DNA of 56,960 nucleotides, from contig JACXWD010000019.1 of the NCBI GenBank assembly GCA_014764515.1, positions 1 through 56,960 of the forward strand. Direction: 5' to 3'. The notes beneath the pieces were generated by a model. It was given only the letters and a program-made list of their open reading frames with translations, made no database searches and was not told the DNA's origin. Origin of the DNA: Candidatus Polarisedimenticola svalbardensis. GTDB lineage: Bacteria > Acidobacteriota > Polarisedimenticolia > Polarisedimenticolales > Polarisedimenticolaceae. The position numbers and the translations under genes are program-made. Every line of letters starts with the position of its first letter. The stretch's first letter is position 1. Below are positions 46,101 to 54,578 of the stretch, one piece after another.

Positions 46101-47891
46101 GGACTCATAGAACAGCCGCTCCGCCAGCTGCCAGGCGGTGTCGGCGTCCAGCCCCATGGCCGGCAGGTCCCGGGTGGCCAGGTCGAACATCGATTCGCCG
46201 GGAACGTAGGCGGCGCAGTGCACTTCACTGCCGCAGGGGCCGCCGCCGCCGGGGCAATAGGTGGTGTTGAATCCGGATGGTGTGGCCGGCGTGTGATCCT
46301 GCCTGGCGTCCCAGTCCATGTCCCGGATTCCGGTGCAGTTCAGGCAGGTGTCGCCGTAGCCGGAGCACTGCTGAGCCGGCCGGAAACCCCGACCGACACA
46401 GGATTCCCGGTTTTCGAACACCGCCACAACGTCGGCGTAACCCTCGGATGGATTGTCGTAGCCGCCGCCGTCATTCTGGTCCATGCCGTGGCCCCACTCG
46501 TGGACCACCACGCCCTGCAACTGGCCGGTGTTACCGCAGCCGTTACCGGCCCGGTACATGTTGAGGCGTCCGCTCCACGTGGCGTTGCAGGTGGAATTGA
46601 CGTTGGTCCGGATCTCCAGTCGGCTCCGGATCCAGGTGTTGGACGGCATCCAGAACTGGGCCTTCTGGATTACACGGCCGATGTTGTAGAACGAGGACCT
46701 GGCGGCGTCGGTATTGCCGGCGGACTGGCCCGGCGCCACGTTGCAGTTGATACCGTCGGAGACCCCCAGGTCCAGTTCGCCATCGCAGGTCACCGATGCG
46801 GAAACCGGTCCGCACTGGTCGTTGATCCAGATGTACGGCCCGTCCAGGTTGGTCTGGATCGTATCGCCCAGAGTGGCACACTCGTAGAGTCCGAACTCTC
46901 CGGTAGTCAGGTCGGCTCCGCCGTTGATGCTGTAATCGGTGAACGGCATCGGGTAGTCGGGGACGAGGCAACCATCGTTGGCGCAGTCGCCGTCGTCGCT
47001 GACCGGGCTGACATAACCCTTGATCCGTTCGTATCTTGTATCGTTATAAAACGAGAAGATGGCGCCTGAGTGAGCGTCCACTTCGCCGACCCAGATCGGA
47101 TCGGTTGCCGGATCCTGGAAAGCGAACCGCCACACCAGCCGGTGGCCGTATCCCTGGCCGGCGGGACCGGACCACCGGTTCGCCCCGGACAGGTCCGGGT
47201 TCACCGGGATCAGCAGCAACGCGCCGGCATCCAGGTCCAGGTAGGGTGAATCGGGGCCGATGCCGACATAGGCGTTCAGACGGGTCCGGGCCTCTTCACG
47301 GGAAAGGGAGGGAACGGGGGAGGTCCGAACTTCGGACCACCGGGTGGCGCCGAAGGCGACCATATTGCCCTGGGAGAGGTGAAAATCGAACCGGGCGCCT
47401 TCCACTGGCACGCCACCGATCTCCTGCCGGAAACTCAGTTGCCATACCCGATCGCCCCGGCGGACCGTGGCCGCAAGGTTCGGCGCCATCTGACCGCTCC
47501 AGTCTCCAAGCAGAAAAGAGTGGTTCTGCATGAAATCACGGGCCGTCTGTTGCAGGCTCTCGATGGACGGTTCCGGCCCCGCCATCCAGGCGATCCCCCT
47601 GCCGGAGACCAGGGCAGGCAGTCCTGAGCGCATGTCCAGGTGGACCTTCCATCCACCGTTGCGGTCGGCGATGAACTGCTGCCAGCCCTGCCGCAGGGCA
47701 TCCTCCGGCGCCAGTTCATCCGGCTTGACGGTGATCACGCCGATCACCCCGCCCTCGCGCTGCTTCTCGAATGCCGAGAGGTCGGCGTCTTCCGGCGGCC
47801 CATCGGTGAACGCCAAGGCGATCTGGCCAAGGGCCAGAACGGCCAGGACGCAGACAAAGCTGCGGATAAAGGACGGATGATTCATCTTCAC
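43191..47891 (-). CDS. Large secreted zinc metalloprotease with Fn3/Ig-like repeats
   Basis: 1566-residue exported protein. It starts with GTG at 47891, with GGAGA 7 nt upstream; an ATG two codons later is the alternative. The signal peptide is FVCVLAVLALGQIALA. A propeptide-like region (about 35-290, with FTP/PepSY-like beta repeats) precedes a zincin domain: VVVHEWGHGMDQNDGGG (HExxH at 464-468) and the likely third ligand Glu in NPSEGYADVVAVF. Cys pairs are numerous (CPGGGGPCGSEVHCA). The rest is a chain of Fn3-like and Ig-like repeats (SYRIYRNEHGCD, GYRVYRSLSADP) with a jelly-roll region near VLEDFENGTAGWTLEGEWEI. It is probably an extracellular or surface protease. Confidence 0.85.
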   Translation of the reverse strand: MKMNHPSFIRSFVCVLAVLALGQIALAFTDGPPEDADLSAFEKQREGGVIGVITVKPDELAPEDALRQGWQQFIADRNGGWKVHLDMRSGLPALVSGRGIAWMAGPEPSIESLQQTARDFMQNHSFLLGDWSGQMAPNLAATVRRGDRVWQLSFRQEIGGVPVEGARFDFHLSQGNMVAFGATRWSEVRTSPVPSLSREEARTRLNAYVGIGPDSPYLDLDAGALLLIPVNPDLSGANRWSGPAGQGYGHRLVWRFAFQDPATDPIWVGEVDAHSGAIFSFYNDTRYERIKGYVSPVSDDGDCANDGCLVPDYPMPFTDYSINGGADLTTGEFGLYECATLGDTIQTNLDGPYIWINDQCGPVSASVTCDGELDLGVSDGINCNVAPGQSAGNTDAARSSFYNIGRVIQKAQFWMPSNTWIRSRLEIRTNVNSTCNATWSGRLNMYRAGNGCGNTGQLQGVVVHEWGHGMDQNDGGGYDNPSEGYADVVAVFENRESCVGRGFRPAQQCSGYGDTCLNCTGIRDMDWDARQDHTPATPSGFNTTYCPGGGGPCGSEVHCAAYVPGESMFDLATRDLPAMGLDADTAWQLAERLFYESRPGSGGNAFNCTLPDSDSCGTTSWYHQLRVQDDDDGDLSNGTPHAAAIFAAFDRHDIACGSAVDAENQNSGSCPSLAAPVVTTRSLTNTVELTWDPVAGASSYRIYRNEHGCDRSQVPLAEVTATTYLDDELANDFPAFYRVEPVGANSACTGTLSACVEASAQPLAGRVKFDQPKYGCSNEIVLQVTDANHSAGTMSIAIWSDSEPTPETVLLVETLAGSGKFIGSLFTTSGPAAADGQLSVADAGTITAEYTDEDDGNGGSNIPVQSSAQADCVFPVISNVGEQNITGSSATVTWTTNEISDSELAWDEGTPPGNMNSGTAGTTDHQVLLTGLAECTLYYYEVRSTDTAGNVAVDDNGGAWYNFETLGDLGQGLQPCHAGQVIILEPVYSCSDTAVIRVTDLDLNQDTGSSESVVVSVTGSTEPGGEVLTLTETGPNTAVFSGTISTATGTPATDGTLQAADGDLMTATYLDSDDGSGNPATSFDTAVLDCAGPAITKLNVNSLTNSRATFSWETDELADRLIEWGTTPALGEVATRAPLRITHDLPISRFHLCEPIWFRVSSTDSYGNTTVADNNGQPFLFSTWDIPGLYVLEDFENGTAGWTLEGEWEIDIPQGGGGSSGNSDPIVAYNNDKVLGHDLTGLGTNPYDYESLVNESAHSPVYDGTTWTNTVLIYQRRLNNGFGDEAALWFTADGVGRPAFRSQGEVTSESSFQAETVDLSNFLDGAATVQLEFQQASNGQDAYSGWNVDDIIFKDGSLPDFGECGSCATPPSFAGAVSAVDNDACGSSGVTVSWEQAVAWGSGGVGSYALYRDTAPGFIPSAGNLIASGLTTLSYNDLTAPNDTVLYYLVRAESDETCGSGPNNSGAIDGNDRTVQVSETTTQAVPAAIDSLRLDLVGDAHVRLDWDAVPAATGYRVYRSLSADPATFGLLGDAGGILYEDIGSGVGAGNYYYQVRGVNACGQEGD

Positions 47892-48067
47892 AGGTATTCT
47901 CCACTCGAGGGCACACGGATTCCAGGCAGGAGCAGGCAGCTCCAGAACCTTTCTTATACGCCCAGTTCGGGCTTCGCGCTTTCGCTTTATTTTCTCTTAA
48001 AGGGGGTACGAATCCTCCCTGATTCCGGCGTTACCGGGTCGACATGCGTGCTAGCATTCCGGTCGTC

Positions 48068-49399
48068 ATGCGGATCTTCATCGTCGGGGCCGGCCAAGTC
48101 GGCTACCACATCGCCTCCTCGCTGGTTACCGAGGGTCACGACCTGGTGATCATCGAGAAGAACCGGGACAACGCCAAGGCGATGGAGAAGATTCTGGACG
48201 TCCTTGCCGTCACCGGGGACGGTTGCGACCCGACCCTGTTGAAGCGAAGGGGCGTCGGCACCGCCGACCTGTTCTTCGCCGTGTCCAACAACGATGCCGC
48301 CAACCTGTTGGCGGCGCTCACTGCCAAGCGGCTGGGTGCGAAGCGTTGCGTGGTACGGCTGGGGGATCCGAAGTACGGCAAGAATCCTCTGCTAATGGAG
48401 GAACCGGAGATCATGCCGCTGTTCCCCGAGCGACTCGTGGCCGAGGAGATCCGGAGCTTGACCAAGGTGCCCGGAGTGGCCCGGGTCCGGTATTTCGCTG
48501 ACGACAAACTGGTCCTGCTGCAGGCCAGGCCATCCAGCCGTGCCGACATCTACAACCGGCCGCTCAGGGAACTGCGAGGACCGGAAGGCTGGGTTCTGAC
48601 CGGGATCAGCCGTTCGACCGGGATCGTGATCCCCAGCGGCGATACGGTGCTCAGGCCCGGCGAACCGCTCTACGCCGTGGGCCGCACCGAGTCGATTCCA
48701 GAGTTTCTCGAATCAATCGGCGTCAGCCACCAGCCGACCCGCAAGGTGGTGATTGCCGGGGCAGGCCATGTCGGATCGTGGCTGGCCGGGATGCTGGTGG
48801 AGGACGGTATCGAGGTCTCCGTCGTGCAGCGAGGCGCCGACCGTGCTTTCGATCTCGCTTCCAGGGTGCCCGGAGCCCTGGTTCTGAAAGGGGACGCCAC
48901 CGATCCGGCGATCCTGAAGGAAGCAGGCGTCCAGCAGGCCGATTATTTCGTGGCGGCCACCGCTGAGGACGAAACCAACATCATGTGCTCCCTCCTGGCC
49001 CGGGAACTGGGGGCCCGGACCATGATCACGCTGTACCACAACCCGGTGTTCCTCAATGTCCTCCGAGCCGCCAGGATCGATCTGCCGGTCTCGCCACGGA
49101 TGATGATCGCCGGCACCATCCTGCGTATGGTTCATCCCCAGGAGATCATGACCCTGGACATGGTGGAGGGCGGTGATGCCGAGGTGGTGGAGTTCGAAAT
49201 CCCCGAAGGCGCCCAGGTTCTGAAACGCCACATGAGAGACCTGAATTTCCCCAAGCATGCCATCGTCGGGGCGGTGATCCGGGGGGAAGAGATGTTCGTT
49301 CCCGAGGGCAACTTCAAATTCCAGAAAGGGGATGACGCACTGGTGTTCACCAAGTCGGACAGCCTCCCGGCCGTCGAGAAGATGTTCCGCGGCAAATGA
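48068..49399 (+). CDS. trkA: Trk potassium uptake regulator TrkA
   Basis: 443-residue cytoplasmic NAD-binding regulator of potassium uptake. ATG 48068 is the natural start (MRIFIVGAGQVGYHIASSL). Two RCK repeats are present: the first Rossmann domain with GAGQVGYHIASSL and LDVLAVTGDGCDPTLLKRRG, the second with VVIAGAGHVGSWLAGMLVED and GALVLKGDATDPAILKEAG. Each is followed by a TrkA-C domain, the last ending FQKGDDALVFTKSD. Ligand binding here gates the TrkH channel encoded next. Length is normal for full TrkA. It overlaps trkH by 4 nt (ATGA). Confidence 0.94.
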   Translation: MRIFIVGAGQVGYHIASSLVTEGHDLVIIEKNRDNAKAMEKILDVLAVTGDGCDPTLLKRRGVGTADLFFAVSNNDAANLLAALTAKRLGAKRCVVRLGDPKYGKNPLLMEEPEIMPLFPERLVAEEIRSLTKVPGVARVRYFADDKLVLLQARPSSRADIYNRPLRELRGPEGWVLTGISRSTGIVIPSGDTVLRPGEPLYAVGRTESIPEFLESIGVSHQPTRKVVIAGAGHVGSWLAGMLVEDGIEVSVVQRGADRAFDLASRVPGALVLKGDATDPAILKEAGVQQADYFVAATAEDETNIMCSLLARELGARTMITLYHNPVFLNVLRAARIDLPVSPRMMIAGTILRMVHPQEIMTLDMVEGGDAEVVEFEIPEGAQVLKRHMRDLNFPKHAIVGAVIRGEEMFVPEGNFKFQKGDDALVFTKSDSLPAVEKMFRGK

Positions 49400-50847
49400 A
49401 CCTCCGGGTCGTTTTCCTCATGCTGGGCCGGTTGCTGATGGCCCTGGCCGGTGCTCTCCTCATACCTTGTGCCGTCGGCTGGTACAGCGGGGAGGGTGAC
49501 GGTCCGGCGTTCCTTGCGGCAGCGATGATCGCCGGGATCGGTGGCGTGGCTCTCAACCTGGTTTTCCGCAGCGGGAGCGAGTTCACCTTCGGACGCCGGG
49601 AAGCGTTTGTCCTGGTAACTGCCGCCTGGGTCACGGCGTCCATTGTCGGAGCCCTGCCCTATATCTTTTTCAAGGGTCCCGGTTTCGCCGTGGATGCGTT
49701 GTTTGAATCGGCATCCGGTTTCACAACCACCGGTGCATCGATCCTGACGTCCATCGAGGGAGAGGCCCAGGGCATCCTTCTGTGGCGCTCCCTGACCCAC
49801 TGGCTGGGTGGGATGGGGATCATCGTACTGGGGATCGCCATCCTGCCGAAGCTGGCCATCGGTGGTATGGAACTGCTGGGAGCCGAGGCTCCAGGTCCGA
49901 TCACGGAAAAGCTGACTCCGAGGATCGCCTCCACCGCCAAGGCGCTGTGGGGTATCTATCTGGTTATTACCGCAACGGAGACGGTGGCGCTGCGGCTGCT
50001 GGGAATGGGCTGGCTTGAAGCGCTGAATCATGCTTTCGCCACCATGGCCACCGGCGGGTTCTCCACCCGGAACGCCAGTGTCGGCGGATTCGCCAGTCCC
50101 GCCATCGAAATGGTGATCGTGTTCTTCATGCTCATGGCCGGCGCCAACTTCGCCCTGCATTTTCATTTGATCCGCGGCAAGCCTTTGCCGCTGCTCAAAG
50201 ATCCCGAGTTCAGGATGTTCCTGGGGATCATCGGTGTGGCGACAGCGCTGATCACCTTGAGTCTGATGATTTCCTCTACCTACGACAGCCTGTGGCAGTC
50301 ACTGCGATACTCCGTGTTCCAGGCTACCTCCATTGTGACAACCACCGGATTCGCCACCGTGGATTACGAGGTCTGGCCGGCGTTTTCCAAGGCGATGCTG
50401 TTCCTGCTGATGTTTGTAGGCGGGTGCGCCGGATCCACCGGCGGGTCGGTGAAAGTGGTCCGGATCATGATCGTCCTCAAGAAGATGGTTGTAGACCTGA
50501 AGCGGATGATCCGTCCCCACGCGGTGTTGCCGGTCAGGATCGGCACCAGGGGCATTCCGGAGGACGTGGTCACGTCGGTAACCACATTTTTCCTCCTGTT
50601 CCTGACCTTGTTCGCCCTGGGAGGGTTGGCCATGACCGCCCTGGGATCGGTGGACATGGTCAGCGCGTTTTCTGCATCCGCCGCCTGTATCGGCAATATC
50701 GGCCCCGGGTTCGGCATGGTCGGCCCTGCACAGAACTATGCCTTTTTCCCGATCCCGGCCAAGTTGATCCTGGTAGGCCTCATGATCGTCGGCCGGTTGG
50801 AGCTGTACACCGCCATGGTGCTGTTGTTCCTGTGGCGGAAGAAATAG
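49396..50847 (+). CDS. trkH: Trk potassium channel subunit TrkH
   Basis: 483-residue membrane protein forming the K+ pore. Four selectivity-filter loops of the KtrB/TrkH type can be seen: ESASGFTTTGASIL, NHAFATMATGGFSTRNAS, QATSIVTTTGFATVDY and ACIGNIGPGFGMVG, each centred on a conserved Gly, with flanking helices such as THWLGGMGIIVLGIAILPKL. The late MFVGGCAGSTGGSVKVVRI is also typical. It acts with TrkA, to which it is translationally coupled. It ends 7 nt before the convergent PilZ gene. Confidence 0.94.
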   Translation: MNLRVVFLMLGRLLMALAGALLIPCAVGWYSGEGDGPAFLAAAMIAGIGGVALNLVFRSGSEFTFGRREAFVLVTAAWVTASIVGALPYIFFKGPGFAVDALFESASGFTTTGASILTSIEGEAQGILLWRSLTHWLGGMGIIVLGIAILPKLAIGGMELLGAEAPGPITEKLTPRIASTAKALWGIYLVITATETVALRLLGMGWLEALNHAFATMATGGFSTRNASVGGFASPAIEMVIVFFMLMAGANFALHFHLIRGKPLPLLKDPEFRMFLGIIGVATALITLSLMISSTYDSLWQSLRYSVFQATSIVTTTGFATVDYEVWPAFSKAMLFLLMFVGGCAGSTGGSVKVVRIMIVLKKMVVDLKRMIRPHAVLPVRIGTRGIPEDVVTSVTTFFLLFLTLFALGGLAMTALGSVDMVSAFSASAACIGNIGPGFGMVGPAQNYAFFPIPAKLILVGLMIVGRLELYTAMVLLFLWRKK

Positions 50848-50854
50848 AGCCGGC

Positions 50855-51526
50855 TCAGGTCAGCTTTTTTACCGAATCCAGATACATGGCAGGGGGACGC
50901 ACCAGCCTGACGCCCATGCCTGCGAGCCTGCCGGTATCCCGGGAGACCCGCACCCAGGCCACGGTGCCTCGCAGCGGTATGCGGGTTCCGTCGGCGTCCA
51001 GTTCCAGGCGCACCACCGAACCGGCCGGGAGGGGGTTCTCGGTCTGGACGAACAGGCCACGTTCCGAGGCGTTGCCCAGGACCGCTTCCTGGTTCATGGT
51101 GTTGTGGCCGAACCGGATCTTCCAGCCGCAAAGCCTTCGCCCGATCTTTCCGTCCGGGTCCGCCCCGGACCCGAACCGGACCGGCAGAAATTCGGCGGCG
51201 CGGGTCAGGCCGGACTTCTGGATGTACGCCTCGATATGATCGATCGCTTCCTTCTCGGCGCTCTCCGGATCGTCGGCGTAGAACTTCATGACCGCAGTGC
51301 CCCGGGAGACGGTCCAGAAATCAGACGGGTAGGTGACGATGCGGGCGCGCCAGCGGTTGCCTGCCGGGGCCACGACTACGCCGACGGTCTCGTGCCCGCG
51401 GCGCATGTTCACGGTGGTCCGCCAACTGTGGCGTTCCGGCCCGGTAGGCGAAATATCCTCCGGGCAGGCCTCCTGGGCCGGGTGCTTTGCACCGCAGACC
51501 TGGCACCATTCTTTTTGGGGCGGCAT
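50855..51526 (-). CDS. PilZ-like domain protein with N-terminal zinc ribbon
   Basis: 223-residue cytosolic protein. It starts with a Cys-rich segment (WCQVCGAKHPAQEAC) that could bind zinc. The C-terminal part resembles the PilZ fold: EAVLGNASERGLFVQTENPL, GSVVRLELDADGTRIPLRGT and WVRVSRDTGRLAGMGVRLV. The strict PilZ c-di-GMP motif (RxxxR and D/NxSxxG) is only partly met: NASERG supplies the second part, while an RRLCGWKIR-type stretch could supply the first. It might therefore be a degenerate receptor. No ribosome-binding site is obvious. It is convergent with trkH. A regulatory role in motility or envelope functions is possible but not shown. Confidence 0.7.
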   Translation of the reverse strand: MPPQKEWCQVCGAKHPAQEACPEDISPTGPERHSWRTTVNMRRGHETVGVVVAPAGNRWRARIVTYPSDFWTVSRGTAVMKFYADDPESAEKEAIDHIEAYIQKSGLTRAAEFLPVRFGSGADPDGKIGRRLCGWKIRFGHNTMNQEAVLGNASERGLFVQTENPLPAGSVVRLELDADGTRIPLRGTVAWVRVSRDTGRLAGMGVRLVRPPAMYLDSVKKLT

Positions 51527-51560
51527 AACGCTGGATTCTACCCGGGAAAACCGGACGGAA

Positions 51561-53018
51561 TCAACTGGCCTTGGCTACCGCCGCGGTTTTCCTCGCCTTG
51601 GCCAGCCCGTCCTGGATGTACTCCATGAGCGGGGTCTCCGGACAGGACTTCGCAAGGTAGCTGTACAGTTTCACTGCATCCGCGGCCCGACCGTCCTCTC
51701 CCGCAAGGGTCTCGGCCACATGCATGACCCCCTTGATGGCCCGCGCATGGTTGCGATCCGCCTGAATCACCAGGGCGTAGACGTTGGCGGCGTAGGCCAG
51801 TTCGCCTGAATTGGAGAACGATGTCGCGATTTTCAATTTCTGGTCGTCAGACAGGTCCAGCGCTTCCCGGAACTTCCACATCGTCTTGAGAATCTCCGCC
51901 GCCAGAGGCAGGGCTCCGCGATTGAAGCAAACCGGCAGGGCCGCCTTGGCCCAGGTGACCGCTTCTTCCTTTCGCTCCGCCTGGTGGCACATCAGCACCA
52001 GGGCGTGGAGTATCTGTGGGTGGGGAGCGTACTCCTCATGAACCTGTTCCAGGGAAGCAATGGCTGCATCCGGATCGGTTTCGAACTTCTTGCGAGCATT
52101 CTGCACTCTATCCGCCGAGTCGGGCAGCATCGGCGGGCCGCCGGTCGGTTCGCCGTCAAGAGGGGTGGCCATGGATGACAGCGGCACGGCAGCCGGGGAG
52201 GCAGGCGCCGGGGCATGATGGTCATGACGGGCGTCAGGCTGGGAGGACAGACCCGGGGTCTCGGATCTTCCGCCGGCGAATCCACGGTCGCCGAATGCGA
52301 AGAAGCCGCACAACCGTCCCAGGAGGCTGGCCATCCAGCCGAACAGGAACGCACCCGCCACGGCGCCCAGGAGAAGGGCCAGCTGCCAGGCCATGGCGAA
52401 CGCCCCCATCAGGATCGGGAAGGCGATGAGGCAGGCCATGCCCAGGGCGCCGGCGTAGGCGGCGTAAACCATGAACAGATCGCTGCTCCGTCCGGCGAAC
52501 AGCCTGCGCCAGTGGGCAACGGACAGGAAGTCGCCGAAGTCGGTAGCCGACACGGCTGCGATCAGAATGATCGGCGGCGACAGGGCTGAAAGCATCATGT
52601 AGGAGGCGAGGGCGAAGGCAACGCGACCGCCCATGGCCGGCCCCATCATCATCATCTGGGGATCGGACATGGTGTTCAGGCCGAGGAAGTACAACGGCAC
52701 CAGCCATGCGAAGGTCAGGAACAGGTAGCGGCCGGTCACCGCCCCGACCTGTGCCCAGGACCCTCCGGCCGACGAGAACAGCGTGCCGTCCCACTCACCG
52801 AACAGGCCGTTCACTGCGAACCGCGCCAGGGCGGCCGCCATGATGATCTGGCCGACGAATATGCCTACGTTAGGCGCCTTGGCGATGGCCAGCACCACGG
52901 TAGTTACAACCAGTATGAATCCCAGTGCGACACCGCTGAACAAGGTCTTCCAGGAAAAGGTCTCCCGGACGACCCGTCCGATGACGCCGCTGAATTCGGT
53001 GAGATGATCGTGTTCCAT
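51561..53018 (-). CDS. Membrane protein with C-terminal TPR-like region, unknown function
   Basis: 485-residue protein. ATG 53018 is chosen because GGGAG lies 6 nt upstream. The first about 230 residues hold several membrane helices resembling a Yip1-like integral domain: TLFSGVALGFILVVTTVVLA, GIFVGQIIMAAALARFAVNG, YLFLTFAWLVPLYFLGLN and GMACLIAFPILMGAFAMAW. A Ser/Pro/His-rich linker (about 245-305) then leads to helical repeats of TPR type (DPDAAIASLEQVHEEYAPHP, ALPLAAEILKTMWKFREALD, SGELAYAANVYALVIQADRN). A membrane-to-TPR architecture suggests a scaffold. No enzymatic motif is visible. Confidence 0.7.
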   Translation of the reverse strand: MEHDHLTEFSGVIGRVVRETFSWKTLFSGVALGFILVVTTVVLAIAKAPNVGIFVGQIIMAAALARFAVNGLFGEWDGTLFSSAGGSWAQVGAVTGRYLFLTFAWLVPLYFLGLNTMSDPQMMMMGPAMGGRVAFALASYMMLSALSPPIILIAAVSATDFGDFLSVAHWRRLFAGRSSDLFMVYAAYAGALGMACLIAFPILMGAFAMAWQLALLLGAVAGAFLFGWMASLLGRLCGFFAFGDRGFAGGRSETPGLSSQPDARHDHHAPAPASPAAVPLSSMATPLDGEPTGGPPMLPDSADRVQNARKKFETDPDAAIASLEQVHEEYAPHPQILHALVLMCHQAERKEEAVTWAKAALPVCFNRGALPLAAEILKTMWKFREALDLSDDQKLKIATSFSNSGELAYAANVYALVIQADRNHARAIKGVMHVAETLAGEDGRAADAVKLYSYLAKSCPETPLMEYIQDGLAKARKTAAVAKAS

Positions 53019-53179
53019 GCCTGACTCCCGTTTGGGCTTGCGAGAACTGCCTCGCGCCACAGGGGAAATCTTGTGCACAGAAAAAAGGATGTCCAGAAAA
53101 CCACGACCGGATCGTAATTACGATAACGTAATGGTGATATCCTGACCGGCCATACGGGTTGGCAGCAGCTGGAGGCGAC

Positions 53180-53641
53180 ATGTCGGTAAAAGACAAGATT
53201 CTGGACCAGATCAAAACCGCCATGAAGGCGAGGGACCAGCTCCGTCTGGACACGCTCCGGATGGTGAAAGCGAAGATCCAGGAAAAAGAGGTCGAGCTCC
53301 GGGGAAAGAAGGGGAGGGATCATGTTCTGGAAGAGGAGGACATCCAACAGGTCCTGACCACCTCCGCCAAACAGCGCCGGGATTCCATCGAAAGTTTCCG
53401 GGCCGGTGGCCGGGAGGAGCTGGCTGCGAAGGAAGAAAAGGAGCTGGCGATTATCCAGGAGTTCCTGCCCCAGCAGCTGTCCGACGAGGAGCTGCAGCGG
53501 CTTGTGAAGGAGGCGGTGGAAGAAACCGGCGCTAAGTCTCCCAAGGATATGGGCATGGTCATGAAGGCGGTGATGCCGAAGGTGAAAGGTCAGGCAGACG
53601 GCAAACGGATCAATGCAGTGGTACGGGTGCTGTTGTCGTGA
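53180..53641 (+). CDS. GatB/YqeY domain protein
   Basis: 153-residue cytosolic protein of the YqeY family, related to the tail domain of the GatB amidotransferase subunit that touches tRNA. ATG 53180 has GGAGG 4 nt upstream. Family features are MKARDQLRLDTLRMVKAKIQ, the charged helix ending KEEKELAIIQEFLPQQLSDE and the last helices TGAKSPKDMGMVMKAVMPKV with KGQADGKRIN. It is the full length for the family. Its function is not settled, but a tRNA-related role is likely. The stop codon overlaps the next gene (GTGA). Confidence 0.92.
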   Translation: MSVKDKILDQIKTAMKARDQLRLDTLRMVKAKIQEKEVELRGKKGRDHVLEEEDIQQVLTTSAKQRRDSIESFRAGGREELAAKEEKELAIIQEFLPQQLSDEELQRLVKEAVEETGAKSPKDMGMVMKAVMPKVKGQADGKRINAVVRVLLS

Positions 53642-54519
53642 AGCGGCGATTCAGGATCACGTTGATCCTGCTCCTGATACAAATACCTTGGCTGGTGGCG
53701 AGCGGTGCCGAACCGGCGCCCTTGTCGCCTGAATTCCAGGACTACTGGTTCTCCGGCCTGGCGGAACTGGACCGCTATGAACTGTCCCAGTCCAGGTACG
53801 GCGAACTGGTGGCGGGTGACGCGGTCCTGATCTTCGTCACCGAGGATTTCCTGCCGGACAAACAGGTCAAGGCCGATTCCTCTGATCGGGCGGCCACCGG
53901 GGCCGTTCCGGTGCTGAAGGTCAATTTCACCAAGAAGTTCAACACCGGAATCTACCCGTACTCGGTCATGACTTCGTCGTTCCTCCCTCTCCACCCCGGG
54001 AACCCGCCCAGGGTGTTGAAGGTCACCGCATCGGTGCAGGAATGGTGTGGCCACGTGTTCAGCCAGATGAACCTGCGGAAGAACCGTTACCAGGTCCGGT
54101 CGTTCAGCTACTTCGAGTCGGAAGGGGACCGCAAGGAATCGGTTGATGCGGCGATGGCCGAGGACGGCGTCTGGGGACTGATCCGCCTGGACCCGGCCCG
54201 CCTGCCCACCGGAAAATTCAAGATGATCCCCGGCGCCGAATACCGCCGCCTGAAGCACCGGCCGGCGGAGTCGGAGCCGGTGGAGGCGGAACTGCGGAAA
54301 CCTGAAGGGGAACTCTGGACCTACCGGCTGCACTACCCCGGCACCGGCCGGACCCTGGAGATCGATTTCCATGCCGTTTTCCCCCATATCATCGAGGGTT
54401 GGCGGGAGATCGACGGTCTGACCACCACCGCGGTCCGGACCCACACTCTCCGGAACGCCTACTGGGAGAACCACTCCCCGGAGGATCAGCTCCTGAGGCG
54501 GAAACTCGGCCTGCGGTGA
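53638..54519 (+). CDS. Exported protein of unknown function
   Basis: 293-residue protein with a GTG start at 53638 that overlaps the yqeY stop. It has a signal peptide (ITLILLLIQIPWLVASGAEP). The mature part contains YWFSGLAELDRYELSQSRYG, LIFVTEDFLPDKQVKAD, VNFTKKFNTGIYPYSVMTSS and SVQEWCGHVFSQMNLRK. This sequence type recurs in Bacteroidetes and related phyla and is sometimes loosely labelled as a septum or Maf-like protein, although it does not look like the Maf enzyme. The highly conserved aromatic and charged segments suggest a beta-rich periplasmic or outer-membrane-facing protein. No catalytic motif is recognised. Confidence 0.75.
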   Translation: MKRRFRITLILLLIQIPWLVASGAEPAPLSPEFQDYWFSGLAELDRYELSQSRYGELVAGDAVLIFVTEDFLPDKQVKADSSDRAATGAVPVLKVNFTKKFNTGIYPYSVMTSSFLPLHPGNPPRVLKVTASVQEWCGHVFSQMNLRKNRYQVRSFSYFESEGDRKESVDAAMAEDGVWGLIRLDPARLPTGKFKMIPGAEYRRLKHRPAESEPVEAELRKPEGELWTYRLHYPGTGRTLEIDFHAVFPHIIEGWREIDGLTTTAVRTHTLRNAYWENHSPEDQLLRRKLGLR

Positions 54520-54578
54520 CGGTCCCGGTTTGATACCATCCCTGATTCGGGCCGGTGCATCCGGCAGGGAGACCCAAC

